Assembly: GCA_020430005.1 (NCBI GenBank) | Contig: JAGQKQ010000120.1 | Span: forward strand, 1-5,851 | Source of the DNA: Candidatus Omnitrophota bacterium | Lineage (GTDB): Bacteria > Omnitrophota > Gorgyraeia > Zapsychrales > Zapsychraceae | Reading direction: 5' to 3' | Length of the DNA stretch: 5,851 nt | In this document: positions 1 to 5,790 of the stretch, one piece after another | Position numbering within the stretch: the stretch's first letter is position 1 | Layout of the letters: each line of letters begins with the position of its first letter | Made by a program: the position numbers and the translations under genes | Notes under the pieces: generated by a model | Told to the model about the DNA's origin: nothing | The model's input: the letters and a program-made list of their open reading frames with translations, nothing else | Databases searched by the model: none

Positions 1-537
1 TGGATCAGAGATATTTGTAGTGTTAATCTGAACCCCTCGCCCAATCTTCATCCCCATCATTCTGTAGAACTGGATATTAAGGGGCGTCGGCGTGGCCAGA
101 AATAAAAAGGTATATCGGGCGATATACGTTAAACTATTATGAACATACCACGGCAAGGCTTCCAGAGAATAATAAATTCCCCGCCAGGGTTTGAGTTTTA
201 ACCGAAATACGAAGTTGGCAAATGGAAGCACAACAAGCATCAAGGTGATCCCATAGAGAAAGTATCCGGCCGCTAGAGAAATTCCTATGAACGCATAATA
301 GATAAATTCAGGGCTGTTTGCCGTCATGGCATGGGTGAACTTGAAAAGATAGATTCCGGGAATAATAGAGATGCCCATCAATACCGATCCTAAGGCATAC
401 AGGGCAAGAATGACTAAATAATGGACAACCGAGCGAAAACGGCGGATACAGGTCTCTAGAAAGCCAGCCAGGCCTGATTTTGAGGACTTTTTTGAATCAA
501 TGTCCTGCATGCCGTAATTTTTGTGCTTCATGATCAT
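1..537 (-). CDS. Membrane protein leading into a hexapeptide-repeat acyltransferase-like domain (5' part only)
   Basis: An uninterrupted frame of 179 codons runs from an ATG at 537 to the left window edge, so the C-terminus is missing. A charged N-terminus (residues 1-36, rich in Lys and Arg) precedes a hydrophobic segment at about 37-65 and a second at about 79-110. A weaker aromatic and hydrophobic stretch follows at about 132-150, so this is probably an inner-membrane protein. The last 25 visible residues (FYRMMGMKIGRGVQI, then NTTNISDP) resemble the entry into a left-handed beta-helix. In the Pls/PosA-type C-terminal region and WcaF-like acetyltransferases, an LxGxxIG segment precedes the repeats. 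The start is set by a GGGGGAG Shine-Dalgarno at 545-551, 7 nt upstream of the first ATG; an in-frame TAG at 571-573 blocks any longer start. A second ATG at 531 is less well spaced. It lies downstream of the groEL terminator, so it is probably a separate transcription unit. Substrate and role are unknown; the family link is inferred from a short segment. Confidence 0.62.
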   Translation of the reverse strand, partial: MIMKHKNYGMQDIDSKKSSKSGLAGFLETCIRRFRSVVHYLVILALYALGSVLMGISIIPGIYLFKFTHAMTANSPEFIYYAFIGISLAAGYFLYGITLMLVVLPFANFVFRLKLKPWRGIYYSLEALPWYVHNSLTYIARYTFLFLATPTPLNIQFYRMMGMKIGRGVQINTTNISDP

Positions 538-577
538 TTCCGGGCTCCCCCAACTTACGGTTAATTCCCTCTAATGG

Positions 578-598
578 TGGAAGTATAGCATACTTCCA
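578..598 (-). promoter_or_regulatory. Candidate extended -10 promoter inside a 21-bp palindrome
   Basis: Perfect 9-bp arms (TGGAAGTAT and ATACTTCCA) flank a 3-nt centre. On the minus strand the palindrome contains TGC-TATACT (582-590), an extended -10 motif matching TATAAT at 5 of 6 positions. I see no good -35, which extended -10 promoters can tolerate. Predicted transcription start is near 575, giving a leader of about 38 nt before the ATG at 537. The site sits between the groEL terminator and the downstream gene, as expected for that gene's own promoter. The symmetry suggests a repressor operator overlapping the polymerase site. Promoter and operator roles are both inferred. Confidence 0.4.
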
Positions 599-647
599 TG
601 CCAAAAACCCATATACGCCAGGGGTTAAAGAAAGCCTTTTCTCAAGC

Positions 648-695
648 AAAAAAAAGCCCTCTATCGGCCTGAAATCAGGCTAATAGAGGGCTTTT
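648..695 (-). terminator. Intrinsic terminator of the groES-groEL operon
   Basis: Read on the minus strand, a perfect 13-bp outer stem (AAAAGCCCTCTAT at 683-695 pairing with 652-664) encloses a second 6-bp stem (GCCTGA/TCAGGC, 667-680) with a 2-nt loop. The two stems are separated by a 2-nt by 2-nt internal mismatch. The hairpin runs into eight consecutive T (648-655). It begins 53 nt after the groEL stop codon. In the plus direction only four T follow the stem, so termination should mainly act on minus-strand transcripts. Confidence 0.92.
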
Positions 696-748
696 AAAGG
701 CATTCCCCAAATTATGAAAGGATGCCATTTATGTTAAGGTACGGATCT

Positions 749-2401
749 TTACATCATTCCGCCCATACCACCCATTCCTGGCATTCCGCCCGGCATTCCA
801 CCTGGCATACCAGCCGGCTCTTTTTCAGGAATATCAGTGACCAACGCCTCAGTTGTCAATAATAGAGACGCGATACTGGAAGCATTTTGTAACGCTGTAC
901 GCGTTACTTTAGCCGGATCAATAACCCCAGATTTTAACATATCAACATAATCATCTTTGTTGATATCATATCCGACATTTGCTTTTTCACCTTTTAGACG
1001 CTCAACGATGACAGAACCTTCCAAACCGGCGTTCTGCGCCAATTGACGGACAGGCGCTTCTAAAGAGCGGCGAACAATGTCGGCTCCTGTTTTTTCATCG
1101 CCTTTTAGTTTTAAACTATCAAGTTCACCGATTGTTCGAAGAAGAGCGACTCCTCCTCCCGGAACAATACCTTCTTCAACAGCGGCTCGTGTTGCGTGTA
1201 AAGCGTCTTCCACGCGGGCTTTCTTTTCTTTCATTTCTGTTTCCGTAGCGGCACCAACATTGATAATGGCTACCCCACCGGATAATTTCGCCAAACGCTC
1301 TTGAAGTTTTTCTTTATCATAAGAAGACTCTGTCGTTTCAATTTGGTTACGGATTTGGGCGATACGGCCTTTGATATCCGTTGTTTTTCCCGCGCCTTCA
1401 ACGATCGTTGTATTTTCTTTGTCGATCTTAATTTTTTTCGCGCGTCCCAAATCGCTTAGCTCAAGATTTTCTAATTTTAAACCAAGATCTTCTGTAATGG
1501 CGCGTCCGCCTGTCAAAACAGCGATATCTTCCAACATCGCTTTACGACGGTCTCCGTATCCCGGAGCTTTGACAGCTGCACAAGATAATGTTTTACGAAG
1601 GTTGTTAACAACTAATGTGGCTAACGCTTCGCCTTCAACTTCTTCACAGATGATTAACAATGGCGCGCCGGACTTGGCGACCTTTTCCAATAATGGAAGG
1701 ATTTCTTTAATATTGCTAATCTTTTTCTCGAAACATAGAATGTATGGTTGTTCTAATTCACATTCCATTTTTTCCATATCCGTCGAGAAATATGGGGAAA
1801 GATATCCTTGGTCGAATTGCATCCCTTCAACGATTTTTAATTCTGTATTAATCGTTTTGGATTCTTCAACCGTGATAACACCGTCTTTTCCAACCGCTTC
1901 AAACGCTTCAGCGATTGTTTTTCCGATAACGTTATCGCTGTTTGCCGCGATTGTCGCAACTTGTTCAACTTCTGTAATATTTTTTAGATCAATCTTCTTG
2001 GAAAGCGCACCGATTTTAGCGACCACTTTCTCCACAGCCGCTTCAATACCTCTTTTAAGGGCCATCGGATTAGCTCCGGCTGTAACGTTCTTTAATCCTT
2101 CGCGGTAAATCGCTTCGGCTAGAACTGTCGCGGTTGTTGTTCCGTCACCGGCATTGTCCGATGTTTTTTCCGCGACTTCTTTCACCATTTGCGCGCCCAT
2201 ATTTTCATAAGGATCTTCCAATTCGATTTCTTTCGCAACAGACACACCGTCTTTTGTAACTGTTGGAGATCCGAATTTCTTATCCAAAACAACGTTACGC
2301 CCTTTTGGTCCCATCGTGACCTTAACGGCGCGGGCAAGTTGTTCCACACCACGTAAAATGGCGCGTCTTGCTTCGTCATCAAACTTCAATTGCTTAGCCA
2401 T
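749..2401 (-). CDS. groEL: Chaperonin GroEL (Hsp60, 60 kDa subunit)
   Basis: This cytosolic ATP-driven chaperonin assembles as two stacked heptameric rings and, capped by GroES, folds newly made or heat-damaged proteins. The 550-residue length is typical. Visible family features are the equatorial N-terminus with GPKGRNV (31-37), the nucleotide-binding GDGTTT (85-90) with its conserved Asp86, and the apical segment GYLSPYF (199-205), whose aromatic residues line the substrate- and GroES-binding face. Further on are VEGEALATLVVN (255-266), KAPGYGDRR (278-286), the catalytic Asp399 in ARVEDALHATRAA, GIVPGGG (411-417) and a GGM-rich flexible tail (531-550). The ATG at 2401 has a perfect AAGGAGG six bases upstream. 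It is the second gene of the operon, 46 nt after groES, and ends 53 nt before a strong terminator. Expression should be heat-inducible through HrcA at the CIRCE element. All four cysteines (214, 223, 252, 274) lie in the apical domain, which is unusual; nothing else suggests altered function. Confidence 0.99.
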   Translation of the reverse strand: MAKQLKFDDEARRAILRGVEQLARAVKVTMGPKGRNVVLDKKFGSPTVTKDGVSVAKEIELEDPYENMGAQMVKEVAEKTSDNAGDGTTTATVLAEAIYREGLKNVTAGANPMALKRGIEAAVEKVVAKIGALSKKIDLKNITEVEQVATIAANSDNVIGKTIAEAFEAVGKDGVITVEESKTINTELKIVEGMQFDQGYLSPYFSTDMEKMECELEQPYILCFEKKISNIKEILPLLEKVAKSGAPLLIICEEVEGEALATLVVNNLRKTLSCAAVKAPGYGDRRKAMLEDIAVLTGGRAITEDLGLKLENLELSDLGRAKKIKIDKENTTIVEGAGKTTDIKGRIAQIRNQIETTESSYDKEKLQERLAKLSGGVAIINVGAATETEMKEKKARVEDALHATRAAVEEGIVPGGGVALLRTIGELDSLKLKGDEKTGADIVRRSLEAPVRQLAQNAGLEGSVIVERLKGEKANVGYDINKDDYVDMLKSGVIDPAKVTRTALQNASSIASLLLTTEALVTDIPEKEPAGMPGGMPGGMPGMGGMGGMM

Positions 2402-2407
2402 GTGAAT

Positions 2408-2414
2408 CCTCCTT
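2408..2414 (-). promoter_or_regulatory. groEL ribosome-binding site
   Basis: AAGGAGG on the minus strand is a full anti-Shine-Dalgarno match, placed six bases before the groEL ATG. The same sequence and spacing recur before the proposed groES start, consistent with high and balanced translation of both subunits. Confidence 0.9.
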
Positions 2415-2447
2415 AAAATCTACTTTGAATAAATTAGTAATGATTTC

Positions 2448-2738
2448 TTACTTAACAACCGCGAACACATCTTCTTCGCGCATAATTAAAACTTCTTCAC
2501 CTTCAGGGCTTGTAATTTCTGTCCCGCTATATTTTCCATAAAGAACACGGTCTCCCGCTTTTAGTTCTAACGGTTGTACTGTTCCGTCTTCTTTCACTTT
2601 GCCTTTACCAACAGCCAGAACTTTTCCTTCTTGTGGTTTTTCTTTAGCTGTTTCCGGAAGAACAATACCGCCTTTGGTTTTTTCCTCTGCTTCAAGAGGC
2701 TTGACAATAATTCTGTCTCCTAATGGTTGTATTTTCAC
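2448..2738 (-). CDS. groES: Co-chaperonin GroES (Hsp10), GTG start
   Basis: GroES forms the heptameric lid that closes the GroEL folding chamber. From the GTG at 2738 the protein is 96 residues, close to the usual 95-97, and begins MKIQPLGDR, the standard family opening. The mobile loop that docks on GroEL is at about 17-34, with the conserved hydrophobic triplet IVL at 25-27. The roof hairpin is around 47-58, followed by KAGDRVLYGKYSG (60-72) and the C-terminal strand REEDVFAVVK. An in-frame TTG at 2744 would add two residues, but it directly abuts the AAGGAGG Shine-Dalgarno with no spacer, so it cannot be the practical start; the GTG has a 6-nt spacer. It is the first gene of the groESL operon, with a predicted leader of roughly 100 nt carrying CIRCE at its 5' end. 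Identity is certain; the start is a strong inference. Confidence 0.98.
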   Translation of the reverse strand: MKIQPLGDRIIVKPLEAEEKTKGGIVLPETAKEKPQEGKVLAVGKGKVKEDGTVQPLELKAGDRVLYGKYSGTEITSPEGEEVLIMREEDVFAVVK

Positions 2739-2744
2739 TTTCAA

Positions 2745-2751
2745 CCTCCTT
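2745..2751 (-). promoter_or_regulatory. groES ribosome-binding site (decides the start codon)
   Basis: AAGGAGG on the minus strand ends immediately before an in-frame TTG and six bases before GTG at 2738. The spacing matches that of groEL exactly and selects the GTG. The resulting N-terminus also agrees with the GroES family. Confidence 0.9.
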
Positions 2752-2814
2752 AGTTTTGAGTGAAATTGTTACTGTTAAAATTTAAATTGATTACGTTTTT
2801 GGCGTGATTTTTCT

Positions 2815-2845
2815 AATTAGCACTACTATATTTCGAGTGCTAATT
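2815..2845. promoter_or_regulatory. CIRCE element (HrcA operator) of groESL
   Basis: Perfect 10-bp arms (AATTAGCACT and AGTGCTAATT) surround an 11-bp centre. Compared with the known CIRCE consensus TTAGCACTC-N9-GAGTGCTAA, the minus strand reads TTAGCACTC-N9-TAGTGCTAA, one mismatch in 18. It overlaps the last base of the -10 hexamer and covers the predicted transcription start, so bound HrcA should block initiation. It also lies at the 5' end of the predicted mRNA leader. Confidence 0.95.
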
Positions 2846-2870
2846 TTAGTAAATTTTTTTTCTTTGTCAA
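2843..2870 (-). promoter_or_regulatory. Main sigma70-type promoter of groESL
   Basis: A consensus -35 TTGACA (2865-2870) is separated by 16 nt from a -10 TAAAAT (2843-2848, 5 of 6). Predicted initiation is near 2836, inside the CIRCE palindrome, the usual geometry for an HrcA-repressed chaperone operon. The A-tract-rich spacer is AT-only over most of its length. No heat-shock sigma32-like -35/-10 pair is evident, so regulation looks like repression by HrcA. Confidence 0.88.
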
Positions 2871-2892
2871 GATATTTTTTGGCCACACATCT

Positions 2893-2918
2893 TATAACAT
2901 TGTTATATAACGAGTTAT
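2893..2918. repeat. Cluster of four alternating ATAAC/GTTAT half-sites
   Basis: A 15-bp palindrome (TATAACA-T-TGTTATA, 2893-2907) is followed directly by ATAAC-GA-GTTAT (2907-2918). Together they give four half-sites of alternating orientation in 26 bp. The cluster lies 23 bp upstream of the groESL -35 and at the predicted start of the weaker candidate promoter at 2925-2953. It could be an operator for an unidentified regulator, but in AT-rich intergenic DNA such short symmetries can arise by chance. Confidence 0.3.
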
Positions 2919-2924
2919 GAACGA

Positions 2925-2953
2925 ATTACAATACCGTTCGGAGGGCTTGTCCA
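2925..2953 (-). promoter_or_regulatory. Weaker candidate promoter upstream of the main groESL promoter
   Basis: TGGACA (2948-2953) and TGTAAT (2925-2930) each match the sigma70 consensus at 5 of 6 positions and are 17 nt apart. Initiation would fall near 2918, on the edge of the ATAAC/GTTAT cluster. If real, it would give a longer groESL transcript passing through CIRCE. The upstream CIRCE-like palindrome ends 9 bp before its -35. Support is motif similarity only. Confidence 0.3.
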
Positions 2954-2962
2954 ACAGGAATA

Positions 2963-2989
2963 ATAGCACTCTTTATTTTTGAGTGCTAT
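2963..2989. promoter_or_regulatory. Second CIRCE-like palindrome overlapping the end of coaX
   Basis: ATAGCACTC-N9-GAGTGCTAT has perfect 9-bp arms and exactly the 9-bp spacer of CIRCE. It differs from consensus only by a symmetric change of the outermost base pair, giving 16 of 18 matches. The coaX stop codon (2973-2975) lies in the spacer. It is centred 146 bp upstream of the groESL CIRCE. It is unlikely to be a terminator, since the minus strand has no T-run after the stem. HrcA binding is inferred from the sequence match. Confidence 0.75.
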
Positions 2990-3749
2990 CTATAATACTC
3001 TCGTAAAGAAGGCTCATTCCATGAAAAACCAAATGCGGATCAACCTTGTCCACTTTTCTTTTCATATAGGAATTCATTAATTCCGTATGACCACCCGTTA
3101 CAACCACTTTCGGCTTAGTTTGAAAACCTTGAGAAATAGCTTGAATAAGTCCATCACTCATGGCCGCGTAACCATGAAAAATACCGCTCAATATACTGTC
3201 ACGTGTAGTTTTACCGATTAAAGATTTCGGACGGCGGATTTTGTCCACTCGCGGCAGAAGCGCTGTTTTTGAAAAGAGTGACTCAGCACTTAACCGGATT
3301 CCCGGCACAATAATACCACCTTCATAATGACCTTTTTGAGATACCACATCAAATGTAATGGCCGTTCCAAAATCAACAATCAAAGCCGGACATCCATAAA
3401 GTGTTTTAGCTGCGTAAGCACCGACCAAACGATCTTGCCCCACAGCCGACGGTTTTTTGTATTTATTCTTAATTGGAACTTTCAGATTGCGTCCAATCAC
3501 ATAAACATGACCTTTATAGTGACGGGAAACCGTCTTTTCAATTTTTTTAAGCGCGGCCGGAACAACACTGCAGATAACAACGGCCTTAATCATATACTTT
3601 TTCGCAACCGCGTTTAAAATACTTTTCAGTTTCTTGTCATACACCGCACTTTTTAATGTCTGCTCAAGACAGTATTCTTGAACAACAGCCTTTTTTTTAA
3701 GTACAGCAAACGAAACTGTTGTATTTCCGATATCAATAGCTAATAACAT
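2973..3749 (-). CDS. coaX: Type III pantothenate kinase
   Basis: CoaX catalyses ATP-dependent phosphorylation of pantothenate to 4'-phosphopantothenate, the first committed step of coenzyme A synthesis, in the cytosol. The family belongs to the ASKHA (actin/hexokinase-like) fold and is described as insensitive to CoA feedback and dependent on a monovalent cation. The 258-residue length is typical. Visible motifs in order are the phosphate-binding DIGNT (6-10), GQDR (104-107) with the presumed catalytic Asp106, DFGTA (126-130), GGIIVPG (144-150), the TTRDSILSG segment (181-189) and VVVTGG (215-220) in the nucleotide site. No key residue appears lost. The ATG at 3749 follows the uvrB stop by 3 nt and has no clear Shine-Dalgarno (only weak purine runs), so translation is probably coupled to uvrB. 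The last codons and the stop lie inside a CIRCE-like palindrome. No terminator is seen between this gene and groES. Confidence 0.96.
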   Translation of the reverse strand: MLLAIDIGNTTVSFAVLKKKAVVQEYCLEQTLKSAVYDKKLKSILNAVAKKYMIKAVVICSVVPAALKKIEKTVSRHYKGHVYVIGRNLKVPIKNKYKKPSAVGQDRLVGAYAAKTLYGCPALIVDFGTAITFDVVSQKGHYEGGIIVPGIRLSAESLFSKTALLPRVDKIRRPKSLIGKTTRDSILSGIFHGYAAMSDGLIQAISQGFQTKPKVVVTGGHTELMNSYMKRKVDKVDPHLVFHGMSLLYESIIDSTQK

Positions 3750-3752
3750 TAT

Positions 3753-5768
3753 TTACTTTCGTTTATTTTGCTTTTTTGGTTTAATTGCCGGCAACGTTCC
3801 CTGCGCTTTCATTTCTTTAATCTTATCACGGATTAATGCTGCCTTCTCAAATTGCAAATTGCGGGCCGCTGCTTCCATTTGCTGTTCTAAATTGGATACG
3901 TAACTGTTAAACGCGAATTCTTCCTCATTTTGATCAACAACATCCAGGACGATTCTCTCCGCTTCTTCCTGAGCCATATCTTCAATACCATCCCGGATTC
4001 GCTTTTGAATGGTTTTCGGTGTAATGTTATGCTCTTTATTAAACGCGAGTTGTATTTTCCGCCGGCGTTCGCATTCAAAAATTGCCGCTTTCATCGCCAT
4101 GCTCATGCCATCCGCGTACATAATAACGACCCCATTGACATTCCGCGCCGCGCGCCCCGCCGTTTGAATTAACGACGTTTGTGAGCGCAAAAACCCTTCT
4201 TTATCGGCATCAAAAATGGCCACCAGCGAAACTTCCGGCAAATCCAGACCTTCTCTTAAAAGGTTAACACCGACAAGACAATCAAATTTCTTTAAACGTA
4301 AATCACGTAAGATTTTTGACCGGTCAATCGTATCAATATCGGAATGCAAATATTTTACTTTCAATCCTTGCTCTTCCAAATATTCTGTAAGATCTTCCGA
4401 CATCCGTTTTGTTAAGGTGGTAATAAGCACGCGTTCATTAATTTTGGAACGTTGTTTGATTTCCCGGACAACATCATCCACCTGCCCTTTTGTTGGACGG
4501 ATTTCAATCTTTGGATCAACAATTCCTGTCGGACGGATAATTTGTTCCACCACACGGCTTCCGCATTCTTTACGTTCAAACGGGCTGGGCGTTGCTGAAA
4601 CATATATTCTCTGTTTAATTACTTTTTGAAACTCTTCGAATTTTAACGGACGGTTATCCAAACAGGATGGCAGACGGAAACCATATTCAACCAGCGTATT
4701 TTTTCGTGACCGATCCCCTTCATACATCCCGTTTAATTGAGGAATCGTAACATGAGACTCATCAATCAACGTGATAAAGTCATCTGGAAAATAATCAATC
4801 AAACAAAACGGCCGGCTTCCCGCCGGACGGCCCGATAAAGAACGGGAATAGTTCTCAATCCCGTTACAATATCCCATTTCTTTCATCATTTCCATGTCAT
4901 ATTTTGTGCGGGATTCCAGACGCTGCGCTTCAAGACTCTTTCCTTTTTGTTTCAATTCTTTAACACGCGCGATCATTTCGGCCTCAATATCCTTCATGGC
5001 CTGTTCAATACGCGGCTGGGAGATAATAAAATGTTTCGCCGGATAAACCGCAACTTTGTCCAACTCCTGGATTTCATTTCCCGACACAGGATTGATAATT
5101 GAAATCTTTTCAATTTCATCTCCGAAAAACTGAACACGCAATGCGTCCTGACGATACGCTGGAAAGACCTCCAATGTATCCCCGCGGACCCGGATTTTTC
5201 CCCGGCTGAATTCAAAATCACTGCGCTCATACTGAATATCAATCAATTTCATTAACGCCTCGTCACGGTCAATATTCTGGCCCCGTTCTAAATAAACCAG
5301 AAACTGCCGATAATCTTCCGGAGACCCAAGATTATAAATACAGGAAACCGACGCAACGATAATCACGTCCCGTCGCGTCATCAAAGATGTCGTCGCCGAT
5401 AATCTTAAACGGTCCAAACGGTCATTGATGGATGCATCTTTTTCTATATAAACATCCGTCTGGGGAACGTAAGCTTCCGGCTGGTAGTAATCGTAATAAC
5501 TGACAAAATATTCCACGGCGTTTTGCGGAAAGAATTCTTTAAACTCGCTGTAAAGCTGGGCGGCGAGAGTTTTATTATGGGAAATCACCAGCGTGGGACG
5601 ATTGATCTTTTCAATGACATTAGCCAGGGTAAATGTTTTCCCGCTGCCGGTAACACCTAGGAGTGTTTGGGAAGGATGATTGGCCTGAATACCCTGAACA
5701 AGTTTATCAACAGCCTGATTCTGTTCGACAACAGGTTGAAACTTACTCGTAAGGATAAACTTGTCCAT
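3753..5768 (-). CDS. uvrB: UvrABC excinuclease subunit B
   Basis: UvrB is the damage-verifying helicase-like subunit of nucleotide excision repair. It is loaded by UvrA, inserts a beta-hairpin between the strands, and recruits UvrC for incision. From the ATG at 5768 it is 671 residues, the usual size. Motifs are Walker A GVTGSGKT (38-45), the beta-hairpin YYDYYQPEAYVP (91-102), Walker B DESH (336-339), SATP (391-394), LLREGLD (503-509), helicase motif VI QTAGRAAR (535-542), and a C-terminal UVR domain (about 625-660) that contacts UvrC, before a Lys-rich tail. An in-frame GTG at 5780 would add four residues. I prefer ATG because MDKFILTSKFQP aligns with the usual UvrB start, but neither codon has a recognisable Shine-Dalgarno. 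The upstream gene ends 22 nt earlier and coaX begins 3 nt after, implying an operon. CIYN (143-146) has Asn where Gly is common, a minor variation. Confidence 0.98.
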   Translation of the reverse strand: MDKFILTSKFQPVVEQNQAVDKLVQGIQANHPSQTLLGVTGSGKTFTLANVIEKINRPTLVISHNKTLAAQLYSEFKEFFPQNAVEYFVSYYDYYQPEAYVPQTDVYIEKDASINDRLDRLRLSATTSLMTRRDVIIVASVSCIYNLGSPEDYRQFLVYLERGQNIDRDEALMKLIDIQYERSDFEFSRGKIRVRGDTLEVFPAYRQDALRVQFFGDEIEKISIINPVSGNEIQELDKVAVYPAKHFIISQPRIEQAMKDIEAEMIARVKELKQKGKSLEAQRLESRTKYDMEMMKEMGYCNGIENYSRSLSGRPAGSRPFCLIDYFPDDFITLIDESHVTIPQLNGMYEGDRSRKNTLVEYGFRLPSCLDNRPLKFEEFQKVIKQRIYVSATPSPFERKECGSRVVEQIIRPTGIVDPKIEIRPTKGQVDDVVREIKQRSKINERVLITTLTKRMSEDLTEYLEEQGLKVKYLHSDIDTIDRSKILRDLRLKKFDCLVGVNLLREGLDLPEVSLVAIFDADKEGFLRSQTSLIQTAGRAARNVNGVVIMYADGMSMAMKAAIFECERRRKIQLAFNKEHNITPKTIQKRIRDGIEDMAQEEAERIVLDVVDQNEEEFAFNSYVSNLEQQMEAAARNLQFEKAALIRDKIKEMKAQGTLPAIKPKKQNKRK

Positions 5769-5790
5769 GAATGATAACACATGAGAACAG

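Noticed and set aside
1371..2108. 245-codon open frame on the plus strand opposite groEL
   Set aside because: It lies fully antisense to a certain gene; its composition (Ser- and Phe-rich, low complexity) is what the complement of groEL codons gives, and no ribosome site or known motif is seen.
2402..2447. Regulatory structure or processing site in the groES-groEL gap
   Set aside because: Apart from the groEL ribosome site, I find no stable inverted repeat or promoter-like motif in these 46 nt.
2963..2989. Intrinsic terminator for coaX
   Set aside because: The 9-bp stem has a 9-nt loop and is followed on the minus strand by mixed sequence rather than a T-run; the exact CIRCE match is a better explanation.
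2990..3025. Promoter inside the coaX 3' end driving transcription through the distal CIRCE
   Set aside because: TATAGA or TATTAT could serve as a -10 just before the palindrome, but no acceptable -35 is present at 15-18 nt spacing.
3327..3617. 96-codon plus-strand open frame opposite coaX
   Set aside because: Antisense to conserved CoaX motifs and unlike any family I recognise.
4216..4629. 137-codon plus-strand open frame opposite uvrB
   Set aside because: Antisense shadow of uvrB helicase motifs, with no independent start signal or recognisable domain.
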